Assembly (NCBI RefSeq): GCF_000330505.1
Contig: NW_004440189.1
Coordinates: forward strand, 140,748-204,747
From: Entamoeba invadens IP1
Taxonomy: Eukaryota; Evosea; Mastigamoebida; Endamoebidae
DNA length: 64,000 nt
Reading direction: 5' to 3'
The notes beneath the pieces were generated by a model. The model saw only the letters and a program-made list of their open reading frames with translations. It searched no databases and had not been told where the DNA came from. Position numbers and translations under genes: made by a program. This document shows, one piece after another, positions 1-9,966 of the stretch (positions are counted from its first letter, which is position 1; each line of letters starts with the position of its first letter).

Positions 1-1
1 A

Positions 2-2905
2 ATTGAGGAAACACAGACATACACAGAGATGAGGCTTATTATAATGGGGAATACCAAAGATGAGTGGGAGAAACTTTCTCATTGGGTCATATCAAACAAG
101 GTTGTCTCAAGCCACAACAAGTTTCTGATTGAGTTTCATCGGTTTTATGAGAATGTGAAGGAGATCACATTCTCCGAATATATATCGCGATTCTTTAAGC
201 CTATTTTTGAGGCGACTTTACACCCAGAACAACATAAAGAACTTTCCCTTTTCCTTCAAGAGATCAGTGGATTTGATTCTGATGGAGATGAAGGTGTTGT
301 AGAGTCAATTACTTTGTCTTCTTTTGACCCAAATTTAGAGAACCAAAGCGATCCATCTTATTACGTTTATATGTACTATTTCTATAGTAATATTACATCA
401 CTTAATTTACTTCGAATGGCAAAAGGGCTTAACACGTTTGATTTTAGACCACACTGTGGGAAGACGGGACATTATAGTCATTTGGTTGCGGGATACCTCA
501 CTTCCAAAGGTGTCAGTCAAGCAGTCAAACTTGAAGATAACACGACTTTACAATACTTATTCTACTTGGACCAAATCGGAATTTCACAGGCACCAATGGC
601 CACTCACGCTAAAATTACACCGTACAGTTCTAACCCGTTCAATACATTCTTTGCAGTCGGACTCAACGTCTCGTTGTCAACGGACAAGCCACTTCGAGTA
701 CACAAAACAGTGGAACCACTTCTTGAAGAATACTCGATGGCAAAGAATATGTATAAATACAAAGACCACGACTTAGTCGAAATTTGTCGCAATTCTGTAA
801 GGCAATGTGGATTCTCGTTTAAGACGAAGTCTCGTATGATGAAGGGATTTGTCAACCACTTGTCGCGTCCAGCGTTTAGAAGACAGTTGTTAAGCGATGA
901 AGAGCAGTTACTTAAAGCGCTAACTGAAAACAATGCAAATGGTGTTTTTGAGGACATTCCAAGAACACGTGTCTTCTTGAACTTTAAGACGAAAAGTGGC
1001 AAAGACGTCGACATCATGAAGAACATCACTTATTTTATTTCATTGAGAGAGAAGTACTTGGAGGAGAATGAAACACAATTTGTTCCAACGAAAATTGTAG
1101 ATCTGCCAACAACAACGAAACTGTTCTACTCAATTTCTAATGGAGTCTACAACGTGTTTGATACCCCAGATATGGTGTGCGACGTTTGCAAAGTCTCCAC
1201 AGCGTTTATAGAATGCTTCGACTGTCGCAAAAAGTTTTGTAAGAAATGTTTCAAAAAGTTCCATGAGAACAAATATCACTCGATCCACCTTGAGAAGAAT
1301 CGAGCATACTTTCCTATCATTGATTACACAGAGTACACTTCGGATTATAATTCATTGACTAGCTTTGTGGCGAATGGAGACTCGAGATCATTTGGATACA
1401 TTCAGTTAAAGTGCAGGGAGGAGATGTTCACGCTACACAAACTCCTGAACAACTCCATTGAAGCTACGGAGATGAAAAATTTGAAGGAAGACTTTGACGC
1501 TTCGATGAAAATCGATACAGTGTTGACCGGACCGAGGTCTTTCCATCCGAGAAAACTACTCAAATTCATTCAAGACAAATTAGTTAGTGATGCGGAAAAG
1601 ATTGTATACAAAGAGCTTGAAGTCGAGATGGAGGATGGCTTTAGAGTGTTCAAAAAAGTGACATTGAAAAACATGTTCAATATCTATAATATCAACCGAC
1701 TCAATTTGGAAACCCTGGACGTCTCATTCGACCCCTCAGTCATACAAAGATATGATTTATGGGACTCAAGAGAGAGAATATTCAACCGCCGCGAGTTGCG
1801 TAATTTGTTTTTGACAACAAACAACTTAGATGGTGGAAAGTATTTGGGCGAGTTATTAAAAGAGACGTGGTTCAATGGTAACCAAACGAGAAGCATTAAG
1901 ATGGAAATAGGTCTTGGACTGAATGGAGGGAACAAAACTGATGTAGAGAGACTTGCAAAGATGTTGTATCGTGCTGGAATACTTCAAAGCAAAGATCATC
2001 TTTTAAGCATTCAAGTTGTGAGAGAATACGCCAAATTGAAGCACCAGAACATCATCAGCTGTTTCGAGAAAATTATTTGCAACATTTTTGGACCACTTTT
2101 TGAAGCTACTTTGAATCCAGAGAACAACTTTGAAGTCTCGGAATTATTGAAAAGAGTTGGGAGCTTTGATACTAAAGGTGATGAATCGGTGTATTCTGTT
2201 GATGGTAATTTAGAACAGGAATTGCCTTCTGAATACAACAGTTATAGTGAACCATCATTCCAATATTGGATTTACTTCTTGAGAATGAACATCTCAGTGT
2301 TAAACAACTTGAGAAAGAGTCTTGGACTCAACACTTTTGCATTTAGACCGCACTGTGGAGAAGCTGGAGATCCTATGCATAACGCAGCTGCATTTTTGAC
2401 TGCGGACTCAATATCACATGGAAGGACTCTAGATGACCAAAACATGTTGCAGTACTTATTTATCTTGGCCCAAATAGGTATCACTTGCTGTCCTATTTAC
2501 GACAAATTCTTGTACGATATCATCAAACACCCATTTAACAAATACTTTATGAGAGGAATGTTGGTCACACTGGCTACTGATTCACCAATGCACTCACATA
2601 CTACAGACCAACCGTTGATTGAGGAATACGCAAATGCAGTGAAGACATTTGGATTGACCGCAACTGATGTCAACGAAATTGCCCAGAACTCGGTGGTTAT
2701 ATCATCTTACACGTTGCGAGACAAACTCACATGGCTCATCGGTAAGAACGGAGAGAGTCTCAGTGTGCCTAAGACAAGACTTAAATACAGAGAAAAGGTT
2801 CTCAAAAAAGACGTGGACACACTGCTTTCGTATAACATTGGGACAATTAAAATCACCGAGGAAGAGCGCAAGGAGGTGATGAAAGGATCTTTCAACTACT
2901 ACTGA
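2..2905 (+). CDS. Tandem AMP-deaminase-like protein with central B-box (5' partial)
   Basis: The reading frame is open from base 2 and the first nine codons before the ATG at 29 still align with AMP deaminase, so the gene starts upstream of the window. Numbering from that ATG, residues 1-275 are the C-terminal half of an AMP-deaminase domain, a B-box zinc finger (Cys/His cluster) lies at about 384-420, and a second, nearly full AMP-deaminase domain runs from about 470 to the end. AMP deaminase converts AMP to IMP using a zinc ion. Copy 1 has HCGKTG (142-147; the family has HCGEAG) and STDKP (family STDDP). Copy 2 keeps HCGEAG (775-780) and ISHG but has VLT near 498-500 where the family has the HxH zinc ligands, and TDSP at 850-853. 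Neither visible copy is a complete active site. Fold assignment is firm; activity is doubtful. Confidence 0.88.
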   Translation: MEETQTYTEMRLIIMGNTKDEWEKLSHWVISNKVVSSHNKFLIEFHRFYENVKEITFSEYISRFFKPIFEATLHPEQHKELSLFLQEISGFDSDGDEGVVESITLSSFDPNLENQSDPSYYVYMYYFYSNITSLNLLRMAKGLNTFDFRPHCGKTGHYSHLVAGYLTSKGVSQAVKLEDNTTLQYLFYLDQIGISQAPMATHAKITPYSSNPFNTFFAVGLNVSLSTDKPLRVHKTVEPLLEEYSMAKNMYKYKDHDLVEICRNSVRQCGFSFKTKSRMMKGFVNHLSRPAFRRQLLSDEEQLLKALTENNANGVFEDIPRTRVFLNFKTKSGKDVDIMKNITYFISLREKYLEENETQFVPTKIVDLPTTTKLFYSISNGVYNVFDTPDMVCDVCKVSTAFIECFDCRKKFCKKCFKKFHENKYHSIHLEKNRAYFPIIDYTEYTSDYNSLTSFVANGDSRSFGYIQLKCREEMFTLHKLLNNSIEATEMKNLKEDFDASMKIDTVLTGPRSFHPRKLLKFIQDKLVSDAEKIVYKELEVEMEDGFRVFKKVTLKNMFNIYNINRLNLETLDVSFDPSVIQRYDLWDSRERIFNRRELRNLFLTTNNLDGGKYLGELLKETWFNGNQTRSIKMEIGLGLNGGNKTDVERLAKMLYRAGILQSKDHLLSIQVVREYAKLKHQNIISCFEKIICNIFGPLFEATLNPENNFEVSELLKRVGSFDTKGDESVYSVDGNLEQELPSEYNSYSEPSFQYWIYFLRMNISVLNNLRKSLGLNTFAFRPHCGEAGDPMHNAAAFLTADSISHGRTLDDQNMLQYLFILAQIGITCCPIYDKFLYDIIKHPFNKYFMRGMLVTLATDSPMHSHTTDQPLIEEYANAVKTFGLTATDVNEIAQNSVVISSYTLRDKLTWLIGKNGESLSVPKTRLKYREKVLKKDVDTLLSYNIGTIKITEEERKEVMKGSFNYY

Positions 2906-3109
2906 ATATACTTTTAGATCATTCTAATTTTTTTATTATAAAATACTAGTATACTTGTTTTTATTAAAAAGTATTATAAATTTACCTTTGTTTTATAATT
3001 GTTCATTGCCCCAAAATATTTTGATGAAAAAACCACTGATTTGTTATATATAACAAAAGATGCCTAATAACGCAATTTGTGATAAATAACAGAAGAAACT
3101 TGAAATAAC

Positions 3110-5255
3110 ATGTTAAATTGTCAAGTGGTTGTGCTTGGCACACTCTTCGTTATGTGCACTTCCTTTTTATGTGAAATTAGGTCAGACAACAATTACTTGG
3201 ATCTCTCAGATAGTTCGGTTTACTTGAATACAGACTATAAATGTCCACAAGAACTTGTGGACTATTCTATTGTACTCACCTCGACAAAGAAACAACGAGT
3301 GATTTTGGAGAACCCACCACCAATGGCTAACTTGAAGTTAATGAGCGATTCAGACGTTGAAATTAAAGGAAAATTCACTGCATTTGACATTAATATCACC
3401 CAACCGATTGCGTTGTATCTCGAAACATATATTGGGAGCATTCACTGCGAATTGTGTGCAGTGTATATTGATACGGGATCACTTTTTGCACCAAAGTTCA
3501 AAAGTATCTCTGTCAAAATGTATCTGTCGATATTATCTCCTTCACAATTTGTTACTCAGAATATCACTAACACTAACACGTTGTCTATTGTGTCACCATT
3601 TCCTCCACAAATCAATTCTTATAGCGGAAACCCCTATTTCACACTCTTATCACCATCTTCAGTATCAACTATTCAAAACGGAGAGATCCCCGAACATGAC
3701 ACCGTTTCGTTGTTACAACACACACAAGACGTAACTTTAAAGGCGATGGTAAACAATCTATTTGTCTCGTTAGCAAGAGCAACTGTTAAAGCACCATTAC
3801 AGTTCAACTCCATCACTTTAGTGAATGGCTTTTTGACGATAACAGAGGATATCAGTGCAACAATGTTCATTTCAAATTCATCAAGCGTTGTCTTTAAAAA
3901 AGGTACAATCAAAGCGTTTTACTGCTCTCTGATCTCTTCCAAAGTTGAGATACATTCCGTTGAAGAGACATATTTCACAACACATATGGCTTTTATCGAC
4001 TCGGTGAATGTGTCTAAATATTGTGAAACGAGTGCAGACCAATTCGTGTTTTTAGAGTCCGACACCAAAATCAATTTTGCCAATTCTCCACATTTGCAAC
4101 ACTTTGAAAATCGGAACATTGTTGTTTTTCCATCGTCACAGAAAGTCATTCCAATGTCAATTTTAAAGAAGTGTCATGTCATTTCTAAACATAAAAAAGA
4201 CATCTACTTGAGTGGAGACAATGTCAAATTTCGAGAGAGCGGGTGCCCTTGTGAAAATTGTCGATATATCATTAACGAACCAGACGAAGTTGTTGTGCAC
4301 TTTGACACGCCATTGTTTGGAGGAATTGATTGTGAGACTAAGTGTGTAATACGACCCAAACAATCGCCAACAATTCGGTATTTAAAGGGTTTTGATGTTA
4401 CTGTAGATACAAGTGCGATCATTGCGCTTGTTGTTCCCGAAAATGGGGGGTGCATTACTTTGAAGAATCAAAGTATAATTATGGCCATTCTTAATACCAA
4501 AAAAGTGACAAAAATAATAGCAAACGACTTTATTCATTTTGGAGGAACACTCTTGTCAAGTGTCTATTTAGAAGTTCACAAATCAATGACTTTTGTACAA
4601 CGTGCCGAGTTAATTGTCGATAAAAGTGCTTCAATTTTCATCGAAAGGGATTCGTATCTGGCGATACAGTCTAAAGTGACAGTATTGGGTAATATACATT
4701 TCAACGAGAACACAATAGCCCCTGTTAGAGTGTTAAAGGGGGCTGAAATAGTGTTTGGAAAGGATAGTAACTTTGCGCTGCATACAAATGTCAATACATG
4801 GAGAGGCGATACACAATATCTCATCCTTAACGAAGAACATGGATTCGGCCCAGACACCCAATTGCCGCAGCTTATTCTAGTTGATGTTACAACCAATCAA
4901 ATATCGCAATTAGGTCGGCTCTTTACTGAATGTTTTGGTCGGTGGGTTGTATATAAAAGTTAGTTCTTATACTATAACAATAGATTTTATCACACTTAGA
5001 TACTCACAAGTAGTTTCAAGCAGTTCTATAGTTCATTGTCATCCAGTTGTCGTGACATACGAAGAAACAGAAGAACAAAGCAACACCAAAAAATGCATTG
5101 TTTTTGTTATCTTACTTCTTGTAGTATTGTGTATGGCCTTCTATTACTTTAAGATGAAACAAAACACCCAAACAATCATGCGGTATCGCGAAATGGATGA
5201 TATTGACGATATTCAAAAAGGAGCTGAAGTGGTTGTTATAACAAGTGATGAATAA
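3110..5255 (+). CDS. Two-exon type I membrane surface protein, family unknown
   Basis: Exon 1 is 3110-4958 and exon 2 is 5014-5255. The 55-nt intron opens with GTTAGTT and closes with CAAGTAG, and the codon phase (1 nt carried over) matches only at this acceptor. The product is 696 residues. It has a signal peptide (about 1-22), a long ectodomain rich in beta-strand-like runs and scattered cysteines, one transmembrane helix (about 644-662) encoded wholly by exon 2, and a short acidic cytoplasmic tail. Read as a single ORF the protein would end at 4963 without its membrane anchor. The ATG follows a GAAACTTGAAATAAC stretch resembling the amoebal core promoter. The ectodomain recalls those of Entamoeba receptor kinases, but no kinase is attached and I do not recognise the family. 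Confidence 0.72.
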
Positions 5256-5338
5256 ATGAGTGTTAACTTACTTTACACTGATACAATCAATTACAAAAGA
5301 AACACTTACACTGGTGTACATTGAGAATCTTCATTGAT

Positions 5339-6139
5339 TCAAATGGATGGCGTTGCACTCAACCACTTTGTCAAAAATGGGACAGATTTCATGATTGTAT
5401 TCCACTCCTTCATGCCAAGTAAAATACCTTTGTCTGTTGGGTTGAGTCTCCCACAGATGTTGTTGTACTCTCTTATATCAACACACATCTCCCCATTTAC
5501 TTCAGATTTTGAAATAAATACATTTTCCCCTATTCTAATTAACACCTTGTCATTAACACTTTTAGTCTCGCTGAGTGGTGGAAGAGAATCCGGCTGTTTG
5601 TCTTTTTCCATTAACATTTGTCTAGATTTCTTGGTGTTTGAAATATCAAAATGTCCGGAGAGTATATCGCTAGCAAAGGTTCCTTCACTTTTTTCCGTTT
5701 CAGTGCTTTCATTTGAATCAATAACGCGCGACAGGATGTCGTTTCCTTTTTCTAATGTTGGACTTTCATTCACTTTCTTCTGTTTTTGTACTCTCGGAAT
5801 TGGTTGTTGCTTGATTATCATTGGGGGTTCTTGTCCCTTTATTGTTGTAACAGACTTTTGAAAGGGTTGAATGTTTTGAAAGTATCCGAGTTGCTTTTTT
5901 TGAGCCATGGGTTTCATGTTTTGGTTAATATGAAACCTAAGCCCTGATGTTAAACTGTTTATGGATGGGAGTGTGTCTCTTTCATTACATTGAAGCTTTT
6001 TTGGTTTTGCAGCTTCTTTGTATTTAAAAGTAGTTGACTGTATTCGTGGTTGTGAAGCAACATGTGGGTGATAAATATCCTTTGTATCAAAAAATGAAGT
6101 GATAGTTGGCAAGCCAAGTGTGAAGTCTCTTTGAAACAT
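5339..6139 (-). CDS. Transcriptional coactivator PC4/Sub1 family protein
   Basis: The product is 266 residues from the ATG at 6139. The last 65 or so residues match the PC4/Sub1 single-stranded-DNA-binding domain: a beta-strand containing VLIRIGENVFI, then VDIREY, then a PTDKGILL segment and a final helix. PC4 proteins bind single-stranded and melted promoter DNA and act as RNA polymerase II cofactors in the nucleus. The first 195 residues are low-complexity, rich in Lys, Gln, Ser and Pro, with no visible domain; most PC4 proteins have a much shorter N-terminus. It converges on the surface-protein gene with 83 nt between stop codons. Confidence 0.75.
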   Translation of the reverse strand: MFQRDFTLGLPTITSFFDTKDIYHPHVASQPRIQSTTFKYKEAAKPKKLQCNERDTLPSINSLTSGLRFHINQNMKPMAQKKQLGYFQNIQPFQKSVTTIKGQEPPMIIKQQPIPRVQKQKKVNESPTLEKGNDILSRVIDSNESTETEKSEGTFASDILSGHFDISNTKKSRQMLMEKDKQPDSLPPLSETKSVNDKVLIRIGENVFISKSEVNGEMCVDIREYNNICGRLNPTDKGILLGMKEWNTIMKSVPFLTKWLSATPSI

Positions 6140-7080
6140 CACAATGAAATATTATAATCCGTATCAGTTTTTTTCTTAAATATCTTCAAATTTGAGAAAA
6201 AAATTGGATAATAATAAACCCTTTTTCTCTTTTCTGTTATTCATCTTTTTCATACTCTATTCATATATTTTAAAAAGTTTTCGAAACTTTTTAAAACCGT
6301 TTTGCACAATCACTTGAAGTGTTTATTCATCCACAAAAACGAATCTTTTTCAATGCTTTTATCAAGAACTATCGATTAAGTGTTTACAGTATCTAATGAT
6401 TGTTTTATGTATAAGTATTTAAAGATAACGTTACTTAATATATCAACCCAATAAATACTTTTAAAAAACTTTATAATCAAATTGTATGGTTTGTATTTTT
6501 ATTGTTAAATAGTATATTAAAATATTATATTAAATACAGTAAAACCTCTTTACTCTCATAATAAATTGAAACACACAATGCTAACTTAATTATAATATCT
6601 TCCAATTTAACATTCGATTCGATAAGTTTTGTAATTTTTTTACTTGTATAAACTATATTTGTTTTAAATTAAAATAAATAAATTATAATTTTTATAATTT
6701 ATAATTAAAACTTTTAATTATAATTCATATTTCATGCACATTTGTTTTTGAGAACTAAATTAATGTATTGTAAATAATTAGTTTAGTAATTGTTTTTATT
6801 AATTAGTAATTATTCATAAACAATAATGAGTAAAAACTCAATCTCTACGAAAAGAAAAATACAAAAATCATTGACTCACATTTATAAAATAACTATTAAA
6901 ATTTTAACTATTTTACAAATTTGACAACAGATAAAACAAATTTCAATAATAAACTAAATAGATACCAAAAAAATACTAGATAATACTGTATGAAGAGTTT
7001 AAAACCATACACATTCACCATTCAAACGCACTCCAAAAATACTCTAAAACCTGAAATCCTCAAAACACTAGAAAACTCAG
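6140..7080. other. Divergent intergenic region, AT-rich
   Basis: This separates the PC4 and BRO1 genes, which are transcribed away from each other, so it should hold both promoters. Apart from the perfect inverted repeat at 6268-6296 I see only AT-rich sequence and no convincing coding stretch. The base just before the BRO1 ATG is preceded in frame by a TAG stop, which supports the 7081 start. Confidence 0.6.
6268..6296. repeat. Perfect inverted repeat, 13-bp arms
   Basis: The arms TTTTAAAAAGTTT and AAACTTTTTAAAA are exact reverse complements separated by TCG. It lies about 130 nt upstream of the PC4 start, in a divergent promoter region. It could be a hairpin in a transcript or a dimeric protein-binding site; the sequence alone does not decide. 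Confidence 0.6.
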
Positions 7081-9747
7081 ATGACAAATATTTTAGACGT
7101 AATCCCATTCCCCATCTTCAGACTGAAGCAAACAACTTCGGCACAAATATACCAACCAATTGTACGCGCTATTTCAGCACAGTTTGGGACAATCAGTCAA
7201 AATATCACAAACACTGTCGGAGCAATGCAAAAGTCTCGAGACCAACTTGTCACGACAACCAACGCGGACTTGGTTATTAAATCAAGTATTGAGTATTACA
7301 ATAACCTCCACAACTTGAGCCAAAGAGTCGCGCTGTCCTCTATCAATGTTCAATTTTCTTGGACAGACACTGTTAAAAAGGAACAAACTTCATGCTACCT
7401 CTTCTGCTTTGAAACGGCGAATGTATTGTATAACGTCGGCGTTGCGCACATGATTCTTGCACGTCAGAATTTTCGCACTGACCTCAAAGATGCGATAGAA
7501 CATATAAAGAATGCAGCTTTCTGTTTTAGTGAAGCGTCCAATGCAGTTGTGGGTAATGAAAGAGTCGTGAATTGTTTGGATATCATGCCGGAAGCAACCA
7601 AAGCCTTGTCGTCATTTTGTATGCTCGCAGTGCAGTACATGTATTACCAAAAAGCAATTTTAGAAAGTCGATCAGAGACGATTCAAATGAAGTTGGCGTC
7701 TGGTGTCTACAAGGTAGCTGTTGTTATGAAAGACACAACTAAAGCTGCCAAACAGTGTATACCCCACCATATATATGCTTCTTCCATGGCGTTTGAAAAG
7801 TTGTGTGTTGCTGATGTTCAGCGACACATTGCTGCAGTTGACGCAAAAGAAAATTTAAAGTATGGGGAGCAGATATCACGAATGATGTGGGCCATTGATA
7901 ATATAGACGCCGCATCAAGAACTAAAGACCTTCCAAAGGAATTCAAAGGTACTTTTGACACTGTTTTAAAGACCTTTAAGGCTGAGTTGACCCAAATGCA
8001 AAAGGACAATGACGAGGTGTATATGCAGAACATCCCAGAAGCAGCGTCGTTGGAATACCCAGAAGCAACTGTTCTTGCGAAAGAACAAGCTTTCCAATTT
8101 GAAGGAGAAAACCCTTTCAAAGAGTTATTGCCATTAAAGATTCGAGCTGCTTACAATCAATATATGGCCAAAGCGAAAAAGGTGATTGACGATACTAAAC
8201 TTACTACACCAGCGTCTACTAAAGCGGGTGAAGACTATCTTGAAAGAATCAAGTTGAAAGAAGTCATTGAAATTGTGAAGAACCCCCAACGAATACCATC
8301 AGACGTCGAGAAGTTTGCCACTGAATTTGGGAACTTGAAACAGTTCGACAAATTGCAAGAAAGTATGGAAATGATGAATAAATCGACTCAGAAAAACGAC
8401 GACTTGATTGCGGAAATTAAACACCGACTTGATGAAGAGGCTTTGAAGGATAATGATGGTATTGTGAAGTACAGAAATTATTGGACAATCAATCTTGCTT
8501 CCAATCAACACTCTTTGATTGCGAAAATCAGAGAAGTCGACAACTTGGTTTCACAGTCTAAAAGAAGTGATGTGGAGACGTCAAGTAAAATGAAACTGAA
8601 TGCAGATATTCTCAACATTATTCAAAGAGGAAAGGAAGGTGTTGCTCAGTTCTTCCCAACTAAAGAAGAAACAGAAAGAGCAATGCCCATAATTGTTAGA
8701 ATGGAAGAACTGAAAGGGGAGTGGGAACAACTCATCATTGATCGAAACGACTTGTTACAAACATTGTTATGTGGTGCTGAGGCTCAAGAAAGCAATTTAA
8801 TTGACGAGTTGAATAAGACCTCCAACCAAGAAGGCGTTGTTAACAATTACAGCGAACAACTCAAAACACTTGTCGCTCAAATGCAAAAGTCATTTGATTT
8901 ACAAACAGAATTACTTGGTAAAATCACTTCAGAACACGCAGAATTGCAACTTGTGTTGGGTGAAAAAGTAGTCGAACTTAATGTCAACATTGACAAGATT
9001 CACAGTGCTATGAAAGCGGCTGGAGAAATAAGAGACGAAGTCTCGTCATCTATTTCCAATCACTCTTTTGTCCTTCAAAAGTTGATTGAGTTAAAACAAG
9101 AAGTGTTCACATTCTGTGAAAGACACGCGTTTGACGTCGACGATTTACTTAAGAAGCTCCAATCGGCAAATGTACAACCTCAACAACCAAACGTACCTAC
9201 AAAACAATTGCCACCACTTCCACCTAAACAACCTGCTGTTCAACCACAATATCAACAACCACAATACCCTCCACAACAATACCCTCAATATTCCCAACCC
9301 CAACAACGACAACAACAACCTTATCAACAACCAATGACCGCTTCAAGTTATCAACAGTGCCCCCAGAGAAACTACGCCTCTCAACCACAACAACAACAAT
9401 TCACTCAATCACAAAGACAATACCCACAACAACAGGTTTATGGGCAGCAACAATATGCACAACAACAGTATACACAACAATCCCAATTTATTCAATCACA
9501 GTACCAACAAAGACCAACTCAATATCAACAGCCTTATGCACAATACAAACAACCACAACAACCCCAACAACAAATGCAACAGTCGTATAACCCTTATGTG
9601 AAGTCAACTCAACAAGGTGGTAGTCAGCAATACCCAATGTCACCATATGGAACAAGTCAACAACAACAGTTTGCACAACAAATGCAACAACAAAAGCAGC
9701 AAGGCAAGCCCGCGTATGCAAATCCATATGTAAACCCATACAAATAA
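7081..9747 (+). CDS. BRO1-domain protein, ALIX/ADH112-like
   Basis: The product is 888 residues. Residues 1 to about 390 form a BRO1 domain; the conserved segment with FSWTDTV followed by CYLFCFETANVLYNVG is typical. A long helical region (about 390-690) corresponds to the ALIX V domain, and the last 200 residues are Pro/Gln/Tyr-rich with many YPQQ-like repeats and a PPLPPKQP motif. BRO1 domains bind the ESCRT-III subunit Snf7/CHMP4 and act in endosomal sorting and membrane scission. In E. histolytica the BRO1 protein ADH112 also takes part in an adhesin-protease complex. This protein is longer than the roughly 690-residue ADH112, mainly through its Gln-rich tail, so orthology is uncertain while the domain call is firm. 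Confidence 0.87.
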   Translation: MTNILDVIPFPIFRLKQTTSAQIYQPIVRAISAQFGTISQNITNTVGAMQKSRDQLVTTTNADLVIKSSIEYYNNLHNLSQRVALSSINVQFSWTDTVKKEQTSCYLFCFETANVLYNVGVAHMILARQNFRTDLKDAIEHIKNAAFCFSEASNAVVGNERVVNCLDIMPEATKALSSFCMLAVQYMYYQKAILESRSETIQMKLASGVYKVAVVMKDTTKAAKQCIPHHIYASSMAFEKLCVADVQRHIAAVDAKENLKYGEQISRMMWAIDNIDAASRTKDLPKEFKGTFDTVLKTFKAELTQMQKDNDEVYMQNIPEAASLEYPEATVLAKEQAFQFEGENPFKELLPLKIRAAYNQYMAKAKKVIDDTKLTTPASTKAGEDYLERIKLKEVIEIVKNPQRIPSDVEKFATEFGNLKQFDKLQESMEMMNKSTQKNDDLIAEIKHRLDEEALKDNDGIVKYRNYWTINLASNQHSLIAKIREVDNLVSQSKRSDVETSSKMKLNADILNIIQRGKEGVAQFFPTKEETERAMPIIVRMEELKGEWEQLIIDRNDLLQTLLCGAEAQESNLIDELNKTSNQEGVVNNYSEQLKTLVAQMQKSFDLQTELLGKITSEHAELQLVLGEKVVELNVNIDKIHSAMKAAGEIRDEVSSSISNHSFVLQKLIELKQEVFTFCERHAFDVDDLLKKLQSANVQPQQPNVPTKQLPPLPPKQPAVQPQYQQPQYPPQQYPQYSQPQQRQQQPYQQPMTASSYQQCPQRNYASQPQQQQFTQSQRQYPQQQVYGQQQYAQQQYTQQSQFIQSQYQQRPTQYQQPYAQYKQPQQPQQQMQQSYNPYVKSTQQGGSQQYPMSPYGTSQQQQFAQQMQQQKQQGKPAYANPYVNPYK

Positions 9748-9790
9748 TTTGTTATCCCTTTCTTTTGTTTCATTTTATGGTTTGATCTCC

Positions 9791-9797
9791 AAATTCA
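9791..9797 (+). promoter_or_regulatory. Initiator-like AAATTCA upstream of OST4
   Basis: This matches the core of the Entamoeba initiator AAAAATTCA. It lies 8 nt before the A that becomes the first base of the spliced OST4 start codon, the usual spacing for the very short 5' leaders of this genus. Confidence 0.5.
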
Positions 9798-9804
9798 AAA
9801 GAAA

Positions 9805-9966
9805 AGTTTGTCCCAAAAATATCAAAAAACCAAGTGACGTGCAGTGGAAGTATCGGAGGACAAAGTGACTTTCGCACTCGAGGTGCTTACGTTCATAGCA
9901 GTCGTTGTCATCGTTGCATACCACATGATTCCAAACAACCCCAAAAATAATGAAAAAACTAAGTGA
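9805..9966 (+). CDS. OST4: Oligosaccharyltransferase subunit OST4, start codon split by intron
   Basis: The open frame 9844-9966 has no ATG of its own. An intron at 9806-9844 (39 nt, GTTTGTC to GTGCAG) joins the A at 9805 to TG at 9845, creating ATG. The product is 40 residues: a short acidic N-terminus, one membrane helix (about 11-28) ending in a YH pair, and a tail beginning NNPKNNE. Human OST4 has the same plan: about 37 residues, a YH pair at the helix end and a tail NNPKKQE. OST4 is a tiny subunit of the ER complex that transfers N-glycans and stabilises its STT3 catalytic subunit. It lies 57 nt downstream of the BRO1 stop. The protein match and the splice phase support each other; expression data are not visible. 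Confidence 0.75.

Noticed and set aside
5334..5861. 175-codon plus-strand ORF over the PC4 gene
   Set aside because: Shadow of the minus-strand gene, whose PC4 domain is clear.
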